Assembly: GCA_011050675.1 (NCBI GenBank)
Contig: DRFI01000018.1
Coordinates: 112,664 to 176,663 of the forward strand
From: Maribacter sp.
GTDB lineage: Bacteria; Bacteroidota; Bacteroidia; Flavobacteriales; Flavobacteriaceae
DNA: 64,000 nucleotides
Direction of reading: 5' to 3'
In this document: positions 36,268-46,369 of the stretch, in pieces
How the letters are laid out: each line of letters opens with the position of its first letter
Numbering within the stretch: the stretch's first letter is position 1
Notes under the pieces: model-generated
Databases searched by the model: none
Seen by the model: only the letters and a program-made list of their open reading frames with translations
What the model was told of the DNA's origin: nothing
Made by a program: the position numbers and the translations under genes

Positions 36268-39117
36268 TTAAAACCATTTTCTTGTGAATAGTCCAGTCAG
36301 TGTTTTTGGACTTACTGTGATGATAAAACGAATTTTCTCACCATAATTTGGTTGTGATACTTCCCAACCGTTATTTGAGTATACAGGTAAATAAAGTTCA
36401 AAATAATCTGTGACTAGGTTTAGTCGAACACCAGAATCGTAAACGAATTTGCCATCTAGACCTTTGTTTTTAACCAAACCGGCATCACCGTACAGTTCAA
36501 TCCATTTCCATAGGTTAAAACTACCGTTAACCGTTGCCATCCAGTCATTTGAAAATCTATATTGTTGGTCTAAGAATGATTTAAATCCGCCTTCGGCGAT
36601 AATAATCTGCTGACTGTAAATACCAGAATCTTCTGATCGACCTAAATAACCATAATCAAAAAGATAATCTGTTGGGCGGTCAAGTGCAAAACTGAAGAAA
36701 TCTGTTTGGGTTTTATTACTCAAAAATTTACCGGCGAAGAACCTAAGGTTTAGTTGTCTGTTATTTTCAAAAAGCTTTCGGTATTCATACTCGAATGATA
36801 GCTTACTGAAATTGCCTGCCAATTGAAAATCAACGAACCAAGAGTTATAATCTAAAATTCCATTGTTTCTATTGATGTAACGTGCATTAAATACACTATA
36901 ATCAGGATTCTCTGGATCATTCGCTAGATTCTCTAACGAAGTGTCGAAATCGCGTAAAATATTAATGTATCTAAAAGAAAGAAATTCTCTCTTATTAGAT
37001 AATAGATCTGCTGGTCTAAATCCAAAACTAAGTGAAGGTGTTATGGATGTGTATCTAGAATTCTCATTAAAATGAGAAGTAGAAGCACCTATTCCATAAT
37101 TTGCTACATAGAGCCCACTTTTACTTAGATACTTTCTGTAATTGAACTTTCCGTAACCAACAAATGCTTTTTCTCTAAACGAGTAGGAGGGCGCAAAGTC
37201 ATATACAAAAGGTCTTTCTAATAATGTTTTATTATAAAGCCTCATGCCCGGAGCCCAGCCGTCATAAACATTAAAGTTTAATACAGGCACATAAAATACT
37301 TGATTGAAATACGGATTTTCAGCATCCTTAAAAAAGGTAAATTTTAATTTTTTGTTACTCGATAAAAATCCCTTCAGTGATTTCCAATTGTCTCTTTGGT
37401 TGAATTCGGGTATTTTTTGATCGTAATTAAGAACTAGTCGGTCTTCTTGATTATTCGGTATGGTAAAGGTTTCCTCAAATTTAATATCACTAAACCAATA
37501 TTCGGAAACAATCGAATCTTTTTTGAGTCCAAATACAGAGATAGGAACGTTGGTACCTTCTTTGTTTTTTATGGTTACTTGTAAAGAATCCGTGCCTTTT
37601 TTTACTTTTTTAATTTTAAAATCAATTTTTCTATCTGTAGATACATAATCTCTGAAAAACCAGTTAATGTCTTGATTTGTAGATCGTTTTAAAATAGATT
37701 CAAAATCATGAACCTTAACATTATTTAATTTATAGTATTCAAAAAACCTTTTTATACTTTCGTCTACATGCTCCTTACCAATATAATCTGCCAAATAGGC
37801 AAGACCCAAACCAGCTTTATATTTATTCGCAATTTTTTGATTAAATTTTATAAGCGAATCGTTTGATGTTTGTAGCGCCTGGTCTAGATTTTTACGTGCC
37901 GTAAGATTATGTAAAAAGGCATACTGGTCGTTAAAATCCATTTTAGCCAACTCAAAACTTCTAAAGCCCCATATTTTTGAAAGTTTACCCATCAACTTTT
38001 GATCAGGGTAATTTTCTTCTATATATGCAATCATTAAATAGTTTGCGATTGCACTATTTAGCCATTGCTCTTTACGCGGATTTAAGAACATGGTCTCTCT
38101 TAAAATACTGTTTATAGCAGTTTTTAAGAATTTCATTTCGAATTGAAACTGTTCTTCGTACGGGCGTATAAAAGAGGGGAGTTGGTTTAAACCGTAGAGC
38201 GGGTCTTTGTTATAATCTAATTCACTGACCAATATTTTCTCGTGAGGGTAATCTCCAAGATTGCTATGTATAAAGTTGGCAACTTTATTTATGGATAGAC
38301 CTTGCCCAATTGGACTGTATCTTGGTGCCTTTATGTCGGTCAAAAAGGTCATGTAAGGAGTTCTGTGTGTATAAAAATTCTTTTGTGTATTCAGAATTAT
38401 TTCACCACCACGTTGTAAATTTCCTTTTAGTTTGGCGAACTGTCCATTCGGAAAAGTAGATTCGGTTTTAATATCGAAATTTGAAGCTAGATATAAGCTA
38501 TCGGGGAATTTGAAATTTATGACCGTATTGGTCACGTTCATATAAAGATCCTCTAAATTTTTGTTGGAATATAAATGCCATTGACCATCGTATACCGCAG
38601 GGGTCAAATACCAATCTTTTAAATAATAATCTCCTCTATTACCATAACCGTAAGTGGTGTACTTATTGGGTGGTAATTTCACCTTATAAGTGATGAAAAT
38701 TTTTGTTGATGTATTTGGTGGTAATACGTCACCTAAGGTAACCTTTAAAATATCTTTACCTTCCGTACGGCTCCATTCAAGACCATTATAAGAATCATCG
38801 ACCACACTAATAATGGTTGTTTTACCGCGCTCATCAGCTTTAGCTAAATGAAGTGATTTCTTAAATTCTTGAGCAAACCTTTTTGCTAGACCCGTGTTCT
38901 TGTCAGAATAAGCATTTGCCCAATCATTGAAGTATATAACACCAAGGTTGTAGTTAGAGTTGTTGTAATAAGTGAACTCTTGCCGAATATCTAATTCTTT
39001 GGTATACTCGTTTAAACTAACCGTTAAGTTAGTTTCATATTGAGCATAACAACTAGCTATGTTAGCGACTAATAATAGAATGCAAGTACAGAAAAATGAA
39101 TAAAAGTTATGTATCAA
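36268..39117 (-). CDS. M1 peptidase-like protein lacking HExxH, with C-terminal outer-membrane barrel
   Basis: 949 residues: signal peptide (about 1-26, ending IASCYAQ), an M1-like beta-sandwich and catalytic-like domain (about 30-560), and a beta-barrel-like C-terminal region (about 600-949) ending TRKWF, an outer-membrane-type terminal aromatic. At the position of the zinc helix the sequence is FLKTAINSILRETMF and then WLNSAIANYLM, so the HExxH and the glutamate of WxxEG are missing. It is probably a non-enzymatic surface protein. The start is TTG at 39117; an in-frame stop lies upstream and the first in-frame ATG would remove the signal. It is 8 bases after the LOG gene stop, so they are likely co-transcribed. 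Confidence 0.82.
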   Translation of the reverse strand: MIHNFYSFFCTCILLLVANIASCYAQYETNLTVSLNEYTKELDIRQEFTYYNNSNYNLGVIYFNDWANAYSDKNTGLAKRFAQEFKKSLHLAKADERGKTTIISVVDDSYNGLEWSRTEGKDILKVTLGDVLPPNTSTKIFITYKVKLPPNKYTTYGYGNRGDYYLKDWYLTPAVYDGQWHLYSNKNLEDLYMNVTNTVINFKFPDSLYLASNFDIKTESTFPNGQFAKLKGNLQRGGEIILNTQKNFYTHRTPYMTFLTDIKAPRYSPIGQGLSINKVANFIHSNLGDYPHEKILVSELDYNKDPLYGLNQLPSFIRPYEEQFQFEMKFLKTAINSILRETMFLNPRKEQWLNSAIANYLMIAYIEENYPDQKLMGKLSKIWGFRSFELAKMDFNDQYAFLHNLTARKNLDQALQTSNDSLIKFNQKIANKYKAGLGLAYLADYIGKEHVDESIKRFFEYYKLNNVKVHDFESILKRSTNQDINWFFRDYVSTDRKIDFKIKKVKKGTDSLQVTIKNKEGTNVPISVFGLKKDSIVSEYWFSDIKFEETFTIPNNQEDRLVLNYDQKIPEFNQRDNWKSLKGFLSSNKKLKFTFFKDAENPYFNQVFYVPVLNFNVYDGWAPGMRLYNKTLLERPFVYDFAPSYSFREKAFVGYGKFNYRKYLSKSGLYVANYGIGASTSHFNENSRYTSITPSLSFGFRPADLLSNKREFLSFRYINILRDFDTSLENLANDPENPDYSVFNARYINRNNGILDYNSWFVDFQLAGNFSKLSFEYEYRKLFENNRQLNLRFFAGKFLSNKTQTDFFSFALDRPTDYLFDYGYLGRSEDSGIYSQQIIIAEGGFKSFLDQQYRFSNDWMATVNGSFNLWKWIELYGDAGLVKNKGLDGKFVYDSGVRLNLVTDYFELYLPVYSNNGWEVSQPNYGEKIRFIITVSPKTLTGLFTRKWF

Positions 39118-39125
39118 AGTAGGAA

Positions 39126-39812
39126 TTAAAAATTAGGACTCATGCTATGCCCTTTGTAAAAGGAATCTATAATTTCAACTACTTCATCTTCGGTATCTAC
39201 AATTTTAATAAGATTTAAATCTTCGGGACTAATAGTTCCCATTTTAAGCATGGTTCCTTTTATCCAATCCATTAATCCTGTCCAGAAATCGCTACCAACT
39301 AGAATTATTGGAAACTTCCCTATTTTATGGGTTTGGATAAGTGTAATAGCTTCAAAAAGCTCATCTAATGTTCCAAAACCACCTGGCATTACTACAAAGC
39401 CTTGAGAGTATTTTACGAACATTACTTTTCTTACGAAAAAGTAGTCGAAATCTAAACTCTTATCATTGTCAATATATGGGTTGTCATGTTGTTCAAAAGG
39501 TAAGTCAATGTTTAAACCAACAGATGTTCCACCTGCAAGATTTGCACCTCTGTTACCAGCTTCCATTATACCAGGACCACCACCTGTAATTACACCGTAA
39601 CCAGCCTCAGCTATAGATTTAGCTATGGATACAGCTAATTTGTAATACGGGTCTTCTTCTTTAGTTCTAGCAGAGCCAAATATAGATACACATGGTCCGA
39701 TTTTACTCATACGTTCAAAACCGTTGACAAACTCGCCCATTATTTTGAAAATGGCCCAAGAGTCATTTGTCTTAATCTCGTTCCAACCTTTATGATGTTT
39801 TTCTGATCTCAT
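39126..39812 (-). CDS. LOG family protein (TIGR00730 type)
   Basis: 228 residues with the Rossmann-like lysine decarboxylase-like/LOG fold. Motifs: FGSARTKEEDPYY near residue 45, GGGPGIMEAGNRGA near 75 and PGGFGTLDELFEAIT near 142. Family members are cytokinin riboside 5'-monophosphate phosphoribohydrolases or related nucleotide hydrolases. The actual substrate in bacteria of this group is uncertain. It lies between uvrA (upstream) and the M1-like gene. Confidence 0.92.
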   Translation of the reverse strand: MRSEKHHKGWNEIKTNDSWAIFKIMGEFVNGFERMSKIGPCVSIFGSARTKEEDPYYKLAVSIAKSIAEAGYGVITGGGPGIMEAGNRGANLAGGTSVGLNIDLPFEQHDNPYIDNDKSLDFDYFFVRKVMFVKYSQGFVVMPGGFGTLDELFEAITLIQTHKIGKFPIILVGSDFWTGLMDWIKGTMLKMGTISPEDLNLIKIVDTEDEVVEIIDSFYKGHSMSPNF

Positions 39813-39856
39813 ATTTTAAATACTATTCTTAAAAGTTAAATGTAATAACTAATATT

Positions 39857-42688
39857 TTATTTTAATTCTCTCTTCAAAAACTTTGCCGTGTAGCTTTTCT
39901 TGTCTTTTGCAACTTGCTCGGGCGTTCCTTTTGCTACTAATTGTCCTCCTGAGCGTCCGCCTTCATAACCAATGTCTATAATGTAATCTACCATTTTAAT
40001 TACATCCATGTTATGTTCAATGACTAGCACGGTATTTCCTTTATCAGCTAATTTATTCAAAACTTCCATCAAAACCCTAATATCTTCAAAATGTAACCCT
40101 GTTGTAGGTTCATCTAAAATATAAAAGGTGTTACCAGTATCTCTCTTAGAAAGTTCTGTCGCCAGTTTAATACGTTGAGCCTCACCACCTGAAAGGGTAG
40201 TAGATTGCTGCCCAAGTGATATATAGCCTAAACCAACATCTTGTATGGTCTTTAACTTACGATGTATTTTTGGAATAAGTTCAAAAAATGACACAGCTTC
40301 GTTAATAGTCATTTCTAAAACATCTGAAATTGACTTGCCTTTATACCGTATTTCTAATGTTTCTCTGTTGAATCTTTTACCGTTACAAGTTTCGCATTCC
40401 ACATAAACATCTGGCAAGAAATTCATTTCAATAACTCTTAAACCGCCACCTTGGCAAGTTTCGCAGCGACCGCCCTTAACATTGAAACTAAATCTACCAG
40501 GTTTGTAACCTCTTATAGAAGCTTCTGTTGTTTTTGCGAACAATGATCTTATTTCACTGAAAACACCTGTGTATGTCGCAGGATTAGATCTAGGCGTTCT
40601 ACCAATAGGCGATTGGTTGATGTCAATAACTTTATCTATATGCTCAAGACCCGTAATTTTTTTATACGGCATTGGCTTTTTAACTCCATTAAAATAATGA
40701 GCGTTCATAATAGGGTAAAGTGTTTCGTTTATTAAGGTTGATTTTCCACTACCTGAAACTCCTGTAACCCCAATCATTTTACCCAATGGTAATTTTACAG
40801 TAACATTTTTTAAGTTATTACCCGTGCAACCAGAAAGTACTATTTCATTACCATTACCAGCTCTTCGCTTTTCTGGCACTTCTATTTTTTTGACACCGGT
40901 CATGTAATCGGCTGTCAATGTGTGTACATTCTTGAGTTGTTCTGGAGTTCCTTCAGAAATAATTTGTCCTCCGTTTTTACCTGCTTTTGGTCCAATATCT
41001 ATAACATGGTCGGCACGTTCTATCATATCGCGATCATGTTCTACTACAATCACTGAATTGCCTATATCTCTTAAAGCTTCTAAAGATTTAATCAATCTTT
41101 CGTTATCTCGTTGGTGCAATCCAATACTAGGTTCATCTAAAATATATAGTACACCTACCAGTTGTGATCCTATTTGTGTGGCTAGTCTAATTCTTTGAGC
41201 TTCACCACCAGATAAGGATTTAGAGCTTCTATTTAAGGATAGGTAATCTAGACCAACATCTAATAGAAATTGAATTCTAGTATTTATTTCTTTAATTATT
41301 TCTTCGGCAATCTTAAGTTGATTACCACTTAATTTTTTATCTAAACCTTTAAAAAATTCTGCTAATTCAACAATATCCAAATTAGCAAGCTCAGCAATAT
41401 TTTTATCTTCAATTTTAAAGTAGAGCGATTCTTTTCTTAGTCGAAATCCAGTACAAGTAGGACATATTATCTTGTCCATATATTCTTTTGCCCATCGCTT
41501 TATAGATGTTGAAGCGGCTTCCTCAAACTGATTTTTAATGAAATTAGAAATACCTTCATAATCAATTTTGTAGGTGCGTTTAACTCCTAAAGATTTTGAG
41601 TCTACTTCAAAACTTTCTTTACCGCCATTTAAAAGAATTTCAATCGCTTCTGCAGGTATGGATTCAATAGGGTCAGTTATTTCAAAACCATAACGTTCGG
41701 CTATTGTCTCGATCTGTTTAAACGCCCAAGATTTTTTATAGTCCCCTAAAGGAGCTATTCCGCCGCCTTTAATAGATAATTTTTTATTTGGAAATATCTT
41801 CTTTTCATTAACCTCGTATACATGACCTAAGCCACTACAGTGAGGGCACATGCCTTTTGGTGAGTTAAATGAAAATGTATTTGGTTCAGGATTTGGATAT
41901 GATATGCCAGTACTAGGGCACATTAAATCTCTACTAAAATACCTAGGTACATCTGTACCTTCCTCCAGCACCATAAGTACATTGTCACCACTATACATGG
42001 CGGTATTTATGGTTTCTGATAAGCGTTTGTGAAAATCTTCAGTTTCTATAACTTTTAAACGGTCAATGACAATTTCAATATCGTGGGTCTTGTATCGATC
42101 CACTTTCATGCCTTTAACAATATCTTTTACCTCGCCGTCTACCCGAACTTTTACGAAACCTTGTTTGGCTATTTGCTCAAAAAGTTCACGGTAATGACCT
42201 TTTCTAGACTTAATTATCGGAGCTAAAATGTTTATTTTTTTTCCGTCATAAGATTCGATGATCAAATTTTTAATCTGCTCATCGCTATAACTTACCATTT
42301 TTTCGCCTGTGTTGTAACTATGTGCATCTGCAGCACGGGCAAAAAGAAGTCTTAGAAAATCATAAATTTCTGTAATAGTACCTACGGTGGATCTCGGTGA
42401 TTTTGATGTAGTCTTCTGTTCAATAGCAATTACTGGAGATAGACCATCTATTTTATCTACATCTGGGCGTTCTAAGCCGCCTAAAAATTGTCTTGCATAG
42501 GCAGAAAACGTTTCAATGTAACGCCTTTGTCCTTCCGCGTATATGGTGTCAAATGCTAAGGAAGATTTGCCACTACCTGATAAACCTGTTATAACGACAA
42601 GTTTGTTTCGGGGAATGGTAACATCTATATTTTTAAGGTTGTGCACGCGTGCGCCCTTAACCTCTATATTTTCTTCAAAATTAATCAT
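39857..42688 (-). CDS. uvrA: Excinuclease ABC subunit A
   Basis: DNA damage-recognition ATPase of nucleotide excision repair, about 943 residues. Two ABC modules: Walker A GLSGSGKSSLAFD near residue 32 and GVSGSGKSTLINE near 640. Signatures LSGGEAQRIRLATQ and LSGGEAQRIKLATE. Two zinc-finger regions: CPHCSGLG near 280 and CETCQGGG...CETCNGKR near 745. The ATG at 42688 gives the normal N-terminus MINFEENIEVKGARVHN; the frame runs further to 42709 but adds non-homologous residues. It stands 44 bases before the LOG gene. Confidence 0.96.
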   Translation of the reverse strand: MINFEENIEVKGARVHNLKNIDVTIPRNKLVVITGLSGSGKSSLAFDTIYAEGQRRYIETFSAYARQFLGGLERPDVDKIDGLSPVIAIEQKTTSKSPRSTVGTITEIYDFLRLLFARAADAHSYNTGEKMVSYSDEQIKNLIIESYDGKKINILAPIIKSRKGHYRELFEQIAKQGFVKVRVDGEVKDIVKGMKVDRYKTHDIEIVIDRLKVIETEDFHKRLSETINTAMYSGDNVLMVLEEGTDVPRYFSRDLMCPSTGISYPNPEPNTFSFNSPKGMCPHCSGLGHVYEVNEKKIFPNKKLSIKGGGIAPLGDYKKSWAFKQIETIAERYGFEITDPIESIPAEAIEILLNGGKESFEVDSKSLGVKRTYKIDYEGISNFIKNQFEEAASTSIKRWAKEYMDKIICPTCTGFRLRKESLYFKIEDKNIAELANLDIVELAEFFKGLDKKLSGNQLKIAEEIIKEINTRIQFLLDVGLDYLSLNRSSKSLSGGEAQRIRLATQIGSQLVGVLYILDEPSIGLHQRDNERLIKSLEALRDIGNSVIVVEHDRDMIERADHVIDIGPKAGKNGGQIISEGTPEQLKNVHTLTADYMTGVKKIEVPEKRRAGNGNEIVLSGCTGNNLKNVTVKLPLGKMIGVTGVSGSGKSTLINETLYPIMNAHYFNGVKKPMPYKKITGLEHIDKVIDINQSPIGRTPRSNPATYTGVFSEIRSLFAKTTEASIRGYKPGRFSFNVKGGRCETCQGGGLRVIEMNFLPDVYVECETCNGKRFNRETLEIRYKGKSISDVLEMTINEAVSFFELIPKIHRKLKTIQDVGLGYISLGQQSTTLSGGEAQRIKLATELSKRDTGNTFYILDEPTTGLHFEDIRVLMEVLNKLADKGNTVLVIEHNMDVIKMVDYIIDIGYEGGRSGGQLVAKGTPEQVAKDKKSYTAKFLKRELK

Positions 42689-42803
42689 GTATTCACAGCA
42701 AAGTTGCAAAAGTACGATTTTGAGTGCTAATTACGAATGTTATCCTATTCTTTGAAAAGGCTCAAAATCTTATTTTTTTATCCCAAATGAGAAATAGTAG
42801 ACT

Positions 42804-43640
42804 TTACTCATGTATTACCATTAATGGTACTGAAGTATGATAACTTAAATGATCGGTTGAGTTGTTAATGAATAGTTGTTGAAACAAGTTTAGGTTTTTA
42901 GCTACCATAGTCAGCATCTCAATCTCGTTACTAGAAATATAGTTTATAATCGAATCCCTAATATTTGCTCCAAGGATACTTTGAAAGCTATGAGAATTAG
43001 AAAAAAGCTCGTGTAAATAATCATTTAAATATTCTTTATTGTTGACCTGTGAATTTGTGAATATAGGTTGAGATTGGCTAACATGAACCACCTCTAAATA
43101 CGCGTTTGAAATTTCTAGAATTTCCGTAAGTGAGTGTAGTATGGGGTAGGAGTAGAAAAGATTAAAATCTGTTGGAAAAGCAATTTTTTTAGGCTTTTTC
43201 AGCGCAGTTCCTTCTGGTATAACCAAAACGTTACATGGCACTTTTGTTATCACATTACCTATATTACTGCCAAACACTGTGGCTTTAAAATGGAAGATAT
43301 TTTTTGTGCCCATTACTATTAGATCTATCTTTTTTTCTTGGACTGTTTTTTTTATTAAGTCTATAAAATCACCATATTCCTTTAGTGCTATAAACTGATG
43401 TGCTACGTTAGATGGTAAATTACCTATTCGCTCAACAAAACGATTCATTTTATCTTTAATTGTCGTAGGACTTGGCTTAGCTATCACCAAAAAAGAATTG
43501 CCATTTTCATCAGACTTATTTAGCTCATCAATATGTAAAATAAAAAAATTACACGGTTCACTTTTAAATAATTGAACTGCATATTCAAGGGCATTCCAAG
43601 AATTATTAGAGAAATCTATGGGAATTAAAATGTGTTTCAT
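42804..43640 (-). CDS. Universal stress protein, tandem UspA domains
   Basis: 278 residues. The first UspA domain (about 1-145) has ILIPIDFSNNSWNALEYAV and IVMGTKN...GSNIGNVITKVPCNVLVIPEG (an ATP-type GxG-like loop). A second, weaker UspA-like half (about 150-278) starts KKIAFPTDFNLFYSYPILH. Cytosolic. It lies 69 bases downstream of the response-regulator/Crp gene on the same strand and is likely in the same stress regulon. Confidence 0.88.
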   Translation of the reverse strand: MKHILIPIDFSNNSWNALEYAVQLFKSEPCNFFILHIDELNKSDENGNSFLVIAKPSPTTIKDKMNRFVERIGNLPSNVAHQFIALKEYGDFIDLIKKTVQEKKIDLIVMGTKNIFHFKATVFGSNIGNVITKVPCNVLVIPEGTALKKPKKIAFPTDFNLFYSYPILHSLTEILEISNAYLEVVHVSQSQPIFTNSQVNNKEYLNDYLHELFSNSHSFQSILGANIRDSIINYISSNEIEMLTMVAKNLNLFQQLFINNSTDHLSYHTSVPLMVIHE

Positions 43641-43709
43641 TCATGGATACTTACGTTGCAAATCTATATCCATGTTCGCGGTCAATAAATGATATTTATC
43701 AGATAAGAT

Positions 43710-44762
43710 CTAATTTACATATTGCAAAGCCTTTAATTCTTTTATTTGAATGTTTCGACCTTCAATAGTAATAAGCCCTTCCTTTTTAAAACCAGAAAGA
43801 GTTCGTATTAAACTTTCGGTGGCTATACCGGCAACACTAGCCAGGTCATTACGAGAAATTCGAATTGGTTCGTCTTTTTTGGTATTCATGATATCTGCGA
43901 ACTGAAGTAAGGTCTGCGCTGTTTTTCTACGAACAGAACTGTATGCCATCTGCAACAATTGAGCTTTAATGTTAGAGATATTCTGAGACAAGAGCTCCAT
44001 AAGTTCCAGTGAGATATTTTTATTCTCGCCTAATAAATTTTTTAAATTGTCTTTTGAAATACCTGCTAATTCTACTGCTTCTAAAGCCGTTGCCGACTCT
44101 TGATATGGCACGTTATTTAAAAATGAAGTAAAACCTAAAAAATCATCTGCCTTATTTAAAGAGGTTATCAATTCTTTACCGTCAGAGTCCATGCTATAGC
44201 ATTTTACAAGTCCTTTTAAAATGAGGTAAATTTTATTGGAGCGTATCCCTTCTTGATATATTATTTCTCCTTGCTTAAAACTTGCCAATTCGCCATTATC
44301 ATCAAAGAAGTTCTTTAGTTCATGAATGGTATGTATTTCATCTTCGGTTACACCATGTTCCTTAGATACCTCATCTTGCATGCGTTTTATAAGCTCAGCT
44401 TTGGCTAATCTACTTTCTATGGCGCTAGTAAGGTCTTCTTCCTCAAAAGGTTTAGTTAAGTAATCATCTGCACCTAAGTCCATTCCTTTTCTAATTTCTT
44501 TATGCTCTGTTTTTGCAGAAAGGAAAATGAAAGGTATCTGTTTTGTTTTTTCGTTATTGGAAAGATTCTCTAAGACTCCATACCCATCTACTTCTGGCAT
44601 CATAATATCACATATAATGATGTCAGGTAAATTTTCAATGGCGGCTTCAATACCAATTCTACCATTTGATGCAGTGGTTACACTATACCCACAAAGTTCT
44701 AAAAGTTCCTCAGTATTCTCGCGTAAGGCTTTGTCATCCTCAATCAATAAAATTCTTTTCAT
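43710..44762 (-). CDS. Response regulator with receiver, Crp/Fnr cNMP-like and HTH domains
   Basis: 350 residues in one chain: receiver domain (1-125; phospho-acceptor D52 in ICDIMMPEVDG, acidic pair D9-D10), a cNMP-binding-like sensor domain (about 155-260, FKQGEIIYQEGIRSNKIYLILKG), and a Crp-type winged HTH (about 275-340, ISRNDLASVAGIATESLIRT). No cysteine cluster for an iron-sulfur centre is present, so it is not a classical oxygen-sensing FNR. It starts 3 bases after the PAS kinase stop (44766), so kinase and regulator are a matched pair. Confidence 0.92.
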   Translation of the reverse strand: MKRILLIEDDKALRENTEELLELCGYSVTTASNGRIGIEAAIENLPDIIICDIMMPEVDGYGVLENLSNNEKTKQIPFIFLSAKTEHKEIRKGMDLGADDYLTKPFEEEDLTSAIESRLAKAELIKRMQDEVSKEHGVTEDEIHTIHELKNFFDDNGELASFKQGEIIYQEGIRSNKIYLILKGLVKCYSMDSDGKELITSLNKADDFLGFTSFLNNVPYQESATALEAVELAGISKDNLKNLLGENKNISLELMELLSQNISNIKAQLLQMAYSSVRRKTAQTLLQFADIMNTKKDEPIRISRNDLASVAGIATESLIRTLSGFKKEGLITIEGRNIQIKELKALQYVN

Positions 44763-44765
44763 CTT

Positions 44766-46277
44766 TTAGTTGGTATTAAATTTTGGTAAAAACAGAGTAA
44801 AAGTGGATCCTATATTTTCAGCACTCGAAAATTCAAGGCTACCACCTAAGTTTTCTATGTGCTGTTTAGCAATATTTAACCCAATGCCGGTGCCTTGTGT
44901 CAATAATGCATTCTCTGCTCTAAAATAACGATTAAATATATGTTTTTGCTCTTCTTCTGGTATGCCTATTCCTTTGTCTATTACTTTTATTGCACACCCT
45001 ATATCCTCTATTTCAACTTTAATATCTATGGTTGAATCTTCTGGGGAGTATTTTATGGCATTGTGTATTAAATTGGATAATGCCAATTCCAAGGTCTTTT
45101 CATCAAACTGAATGTTTACTTCATCAATATTTTCTGGATAATGAATTTTTTGACCAGATTTGAGTAGCATGTTACTATTATAGACTACCTCGTTCACAAT
45201 TTTGCTTAAAGGGAAATCTTCAATTTTATAGTTTACTTTGCCAGATTCTAAGCGCTCAACGGAAAGAAAATCATTAAGAATCGTATCCAGATATTTTACC
45301 TTGTTCTTAATGGTCGTTACGTGTTTGTCTCTTTTTGGCTGTTGGTCTGTTTCTGTGTATTTACCCAATAGAGTTATAGATGTTAATATGCTGCTTAAGG
45401 GTGTTTTGAACTCGTGGGAAACTAAGGATAAGAAACGTGTTTTAAGCTCATTGAGCTCTTTTTCTACAGCTAATGCTTCTGTAAGCTGAAGCGTTCTTTC
45501 TTCAACAATATTTTCTAGATTTTCAGTATAATCTCTTCTTTCGGTTATATCTATAATAAAGGCAACATATACTTTGTTCTCCCCTAAATTTGATAGTTGC
45601 AGGTGCACTTCTACAGGGTAAGTAGAGTCGTCTTTTCGGGCATGAGTGGTTTCAAATTTCACCTTGCCTGTATCATTATTTATTAAAGGCGCAATTAATT
45701 CTCTAAAATGGGAATCGTCTATGTCTGGTTTTATATCTACAGGAGTCATAGAAGACATTTCTTCCATGGAATATCCTATATTTCTTTGTGCTTCTTTATT
45801 GACGTTTAAAAACTTGAAGGTTTCTGCATCAAAAACATAAATTTCGTTAAGTGATTCATCAAAAATTCGTGCCCAGTGACTAAGTTCTTCCTCGCGGCTC
45901 TTTCGTTCGGTTATATCGATAACCAGCGCCATTACATAAGTGGCTCCATAAAATTCAAATGGATTTAAACCGGCTTCTACAGGGAATTCTTTACCGTTTT
46001 TACAGATTCCATAGAGATTTCTTCCATGACCCATTTGGCGTTTGTCACTTTTTGCAATAAACTTATCTACATGTGCATCATGTCCAGAATGATATCTTTT
46101 TGGAATAAGGATATCTAAAGGTTTTCCAATTAGTTCATCTTTCATATACCCAAACATTTGTTCGGATGAAGAGTTGGTGGCAACTATTTTCTGTTCTGAA
46201 TTAACTACAATAATACCCTCGGAAACACCCTCTGAAAGTAAATTGAAAATGTCGCTGTTTTTTTGAAAATCCTGCAT
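44766..46277 (-). CDS. PAS-domain sensor histidine kinase
   Basis: 503 residues, cytosolic, without transmembrane segments. Two PAS domains: about 10-130 (GIIVVNSEQKIVATNSSSEQ, GKPLDILIP) and about 145-265. The HisKA motif LVSHEFKTPLSSIL has phospho-acceptor H288. The HATPase domain shows NLIHNAIKYSPE, DKGIGIPEEEQ and GTGIGLNIAKQH. Both PAS domains end in DITER(K/R), the usual PAS/PAC boundary. Cognate regulator: the receiver-Crp protein immediately downstream. The signal is unknown; no haem- or flavin-binding residue can be claimed from sequence. Confidence 0.93.
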   Translation of the reverse strand: MQDFQKNSDIFNLLSEGVSEGIIVVNSEQKIVATNSSSEQMFGYMKDELIGKPLDILIPKRYHSGHDAHVDKFIAKSDKRQMGHGRNLYGICKNGKEFPVEAGLNPFEFYGATYVMALVIDITERKSREEELSHWARIFDESLNEIYVFDAETFKFLNVNKEAQRNIGYSMEEMSSMTPVDIKPDIDDSHFRELIAPLINNDTGKVKFETTHARKDDSTYPVEVHLQLSNLGENKVYVAFIIDITERRDYTENLENIVEERTLQLTEALAVEKELNELKTRFLSLVSHEFKTPLSSILTSITLLGKYTETDQQPKRDKHVTTIKNKVKYLDTILNDFLSVERLESGKVNYKIEDFPLSKIVNEVVYNSNMLLKSGQKIHYPENIDEVNIQFDEKTLELALSNLIHNAIKYSPEDSTIDIKVEIEDIGCAIKVIDKGIGIPEEEQKHIFNRYFRAENALLTQGTGIGLNIAKQHIENLGGSLEFSSAENIGSTFTLFLPKFNTN

Positions 46278-46369
46278 ATTTCAAATATATAAATAACCAC
46301 TGATTTTTATCATGTTTTTCCAATCTACGGTTTTATATTTTTAAAGGGTATTAACCTGAAAATATTATA

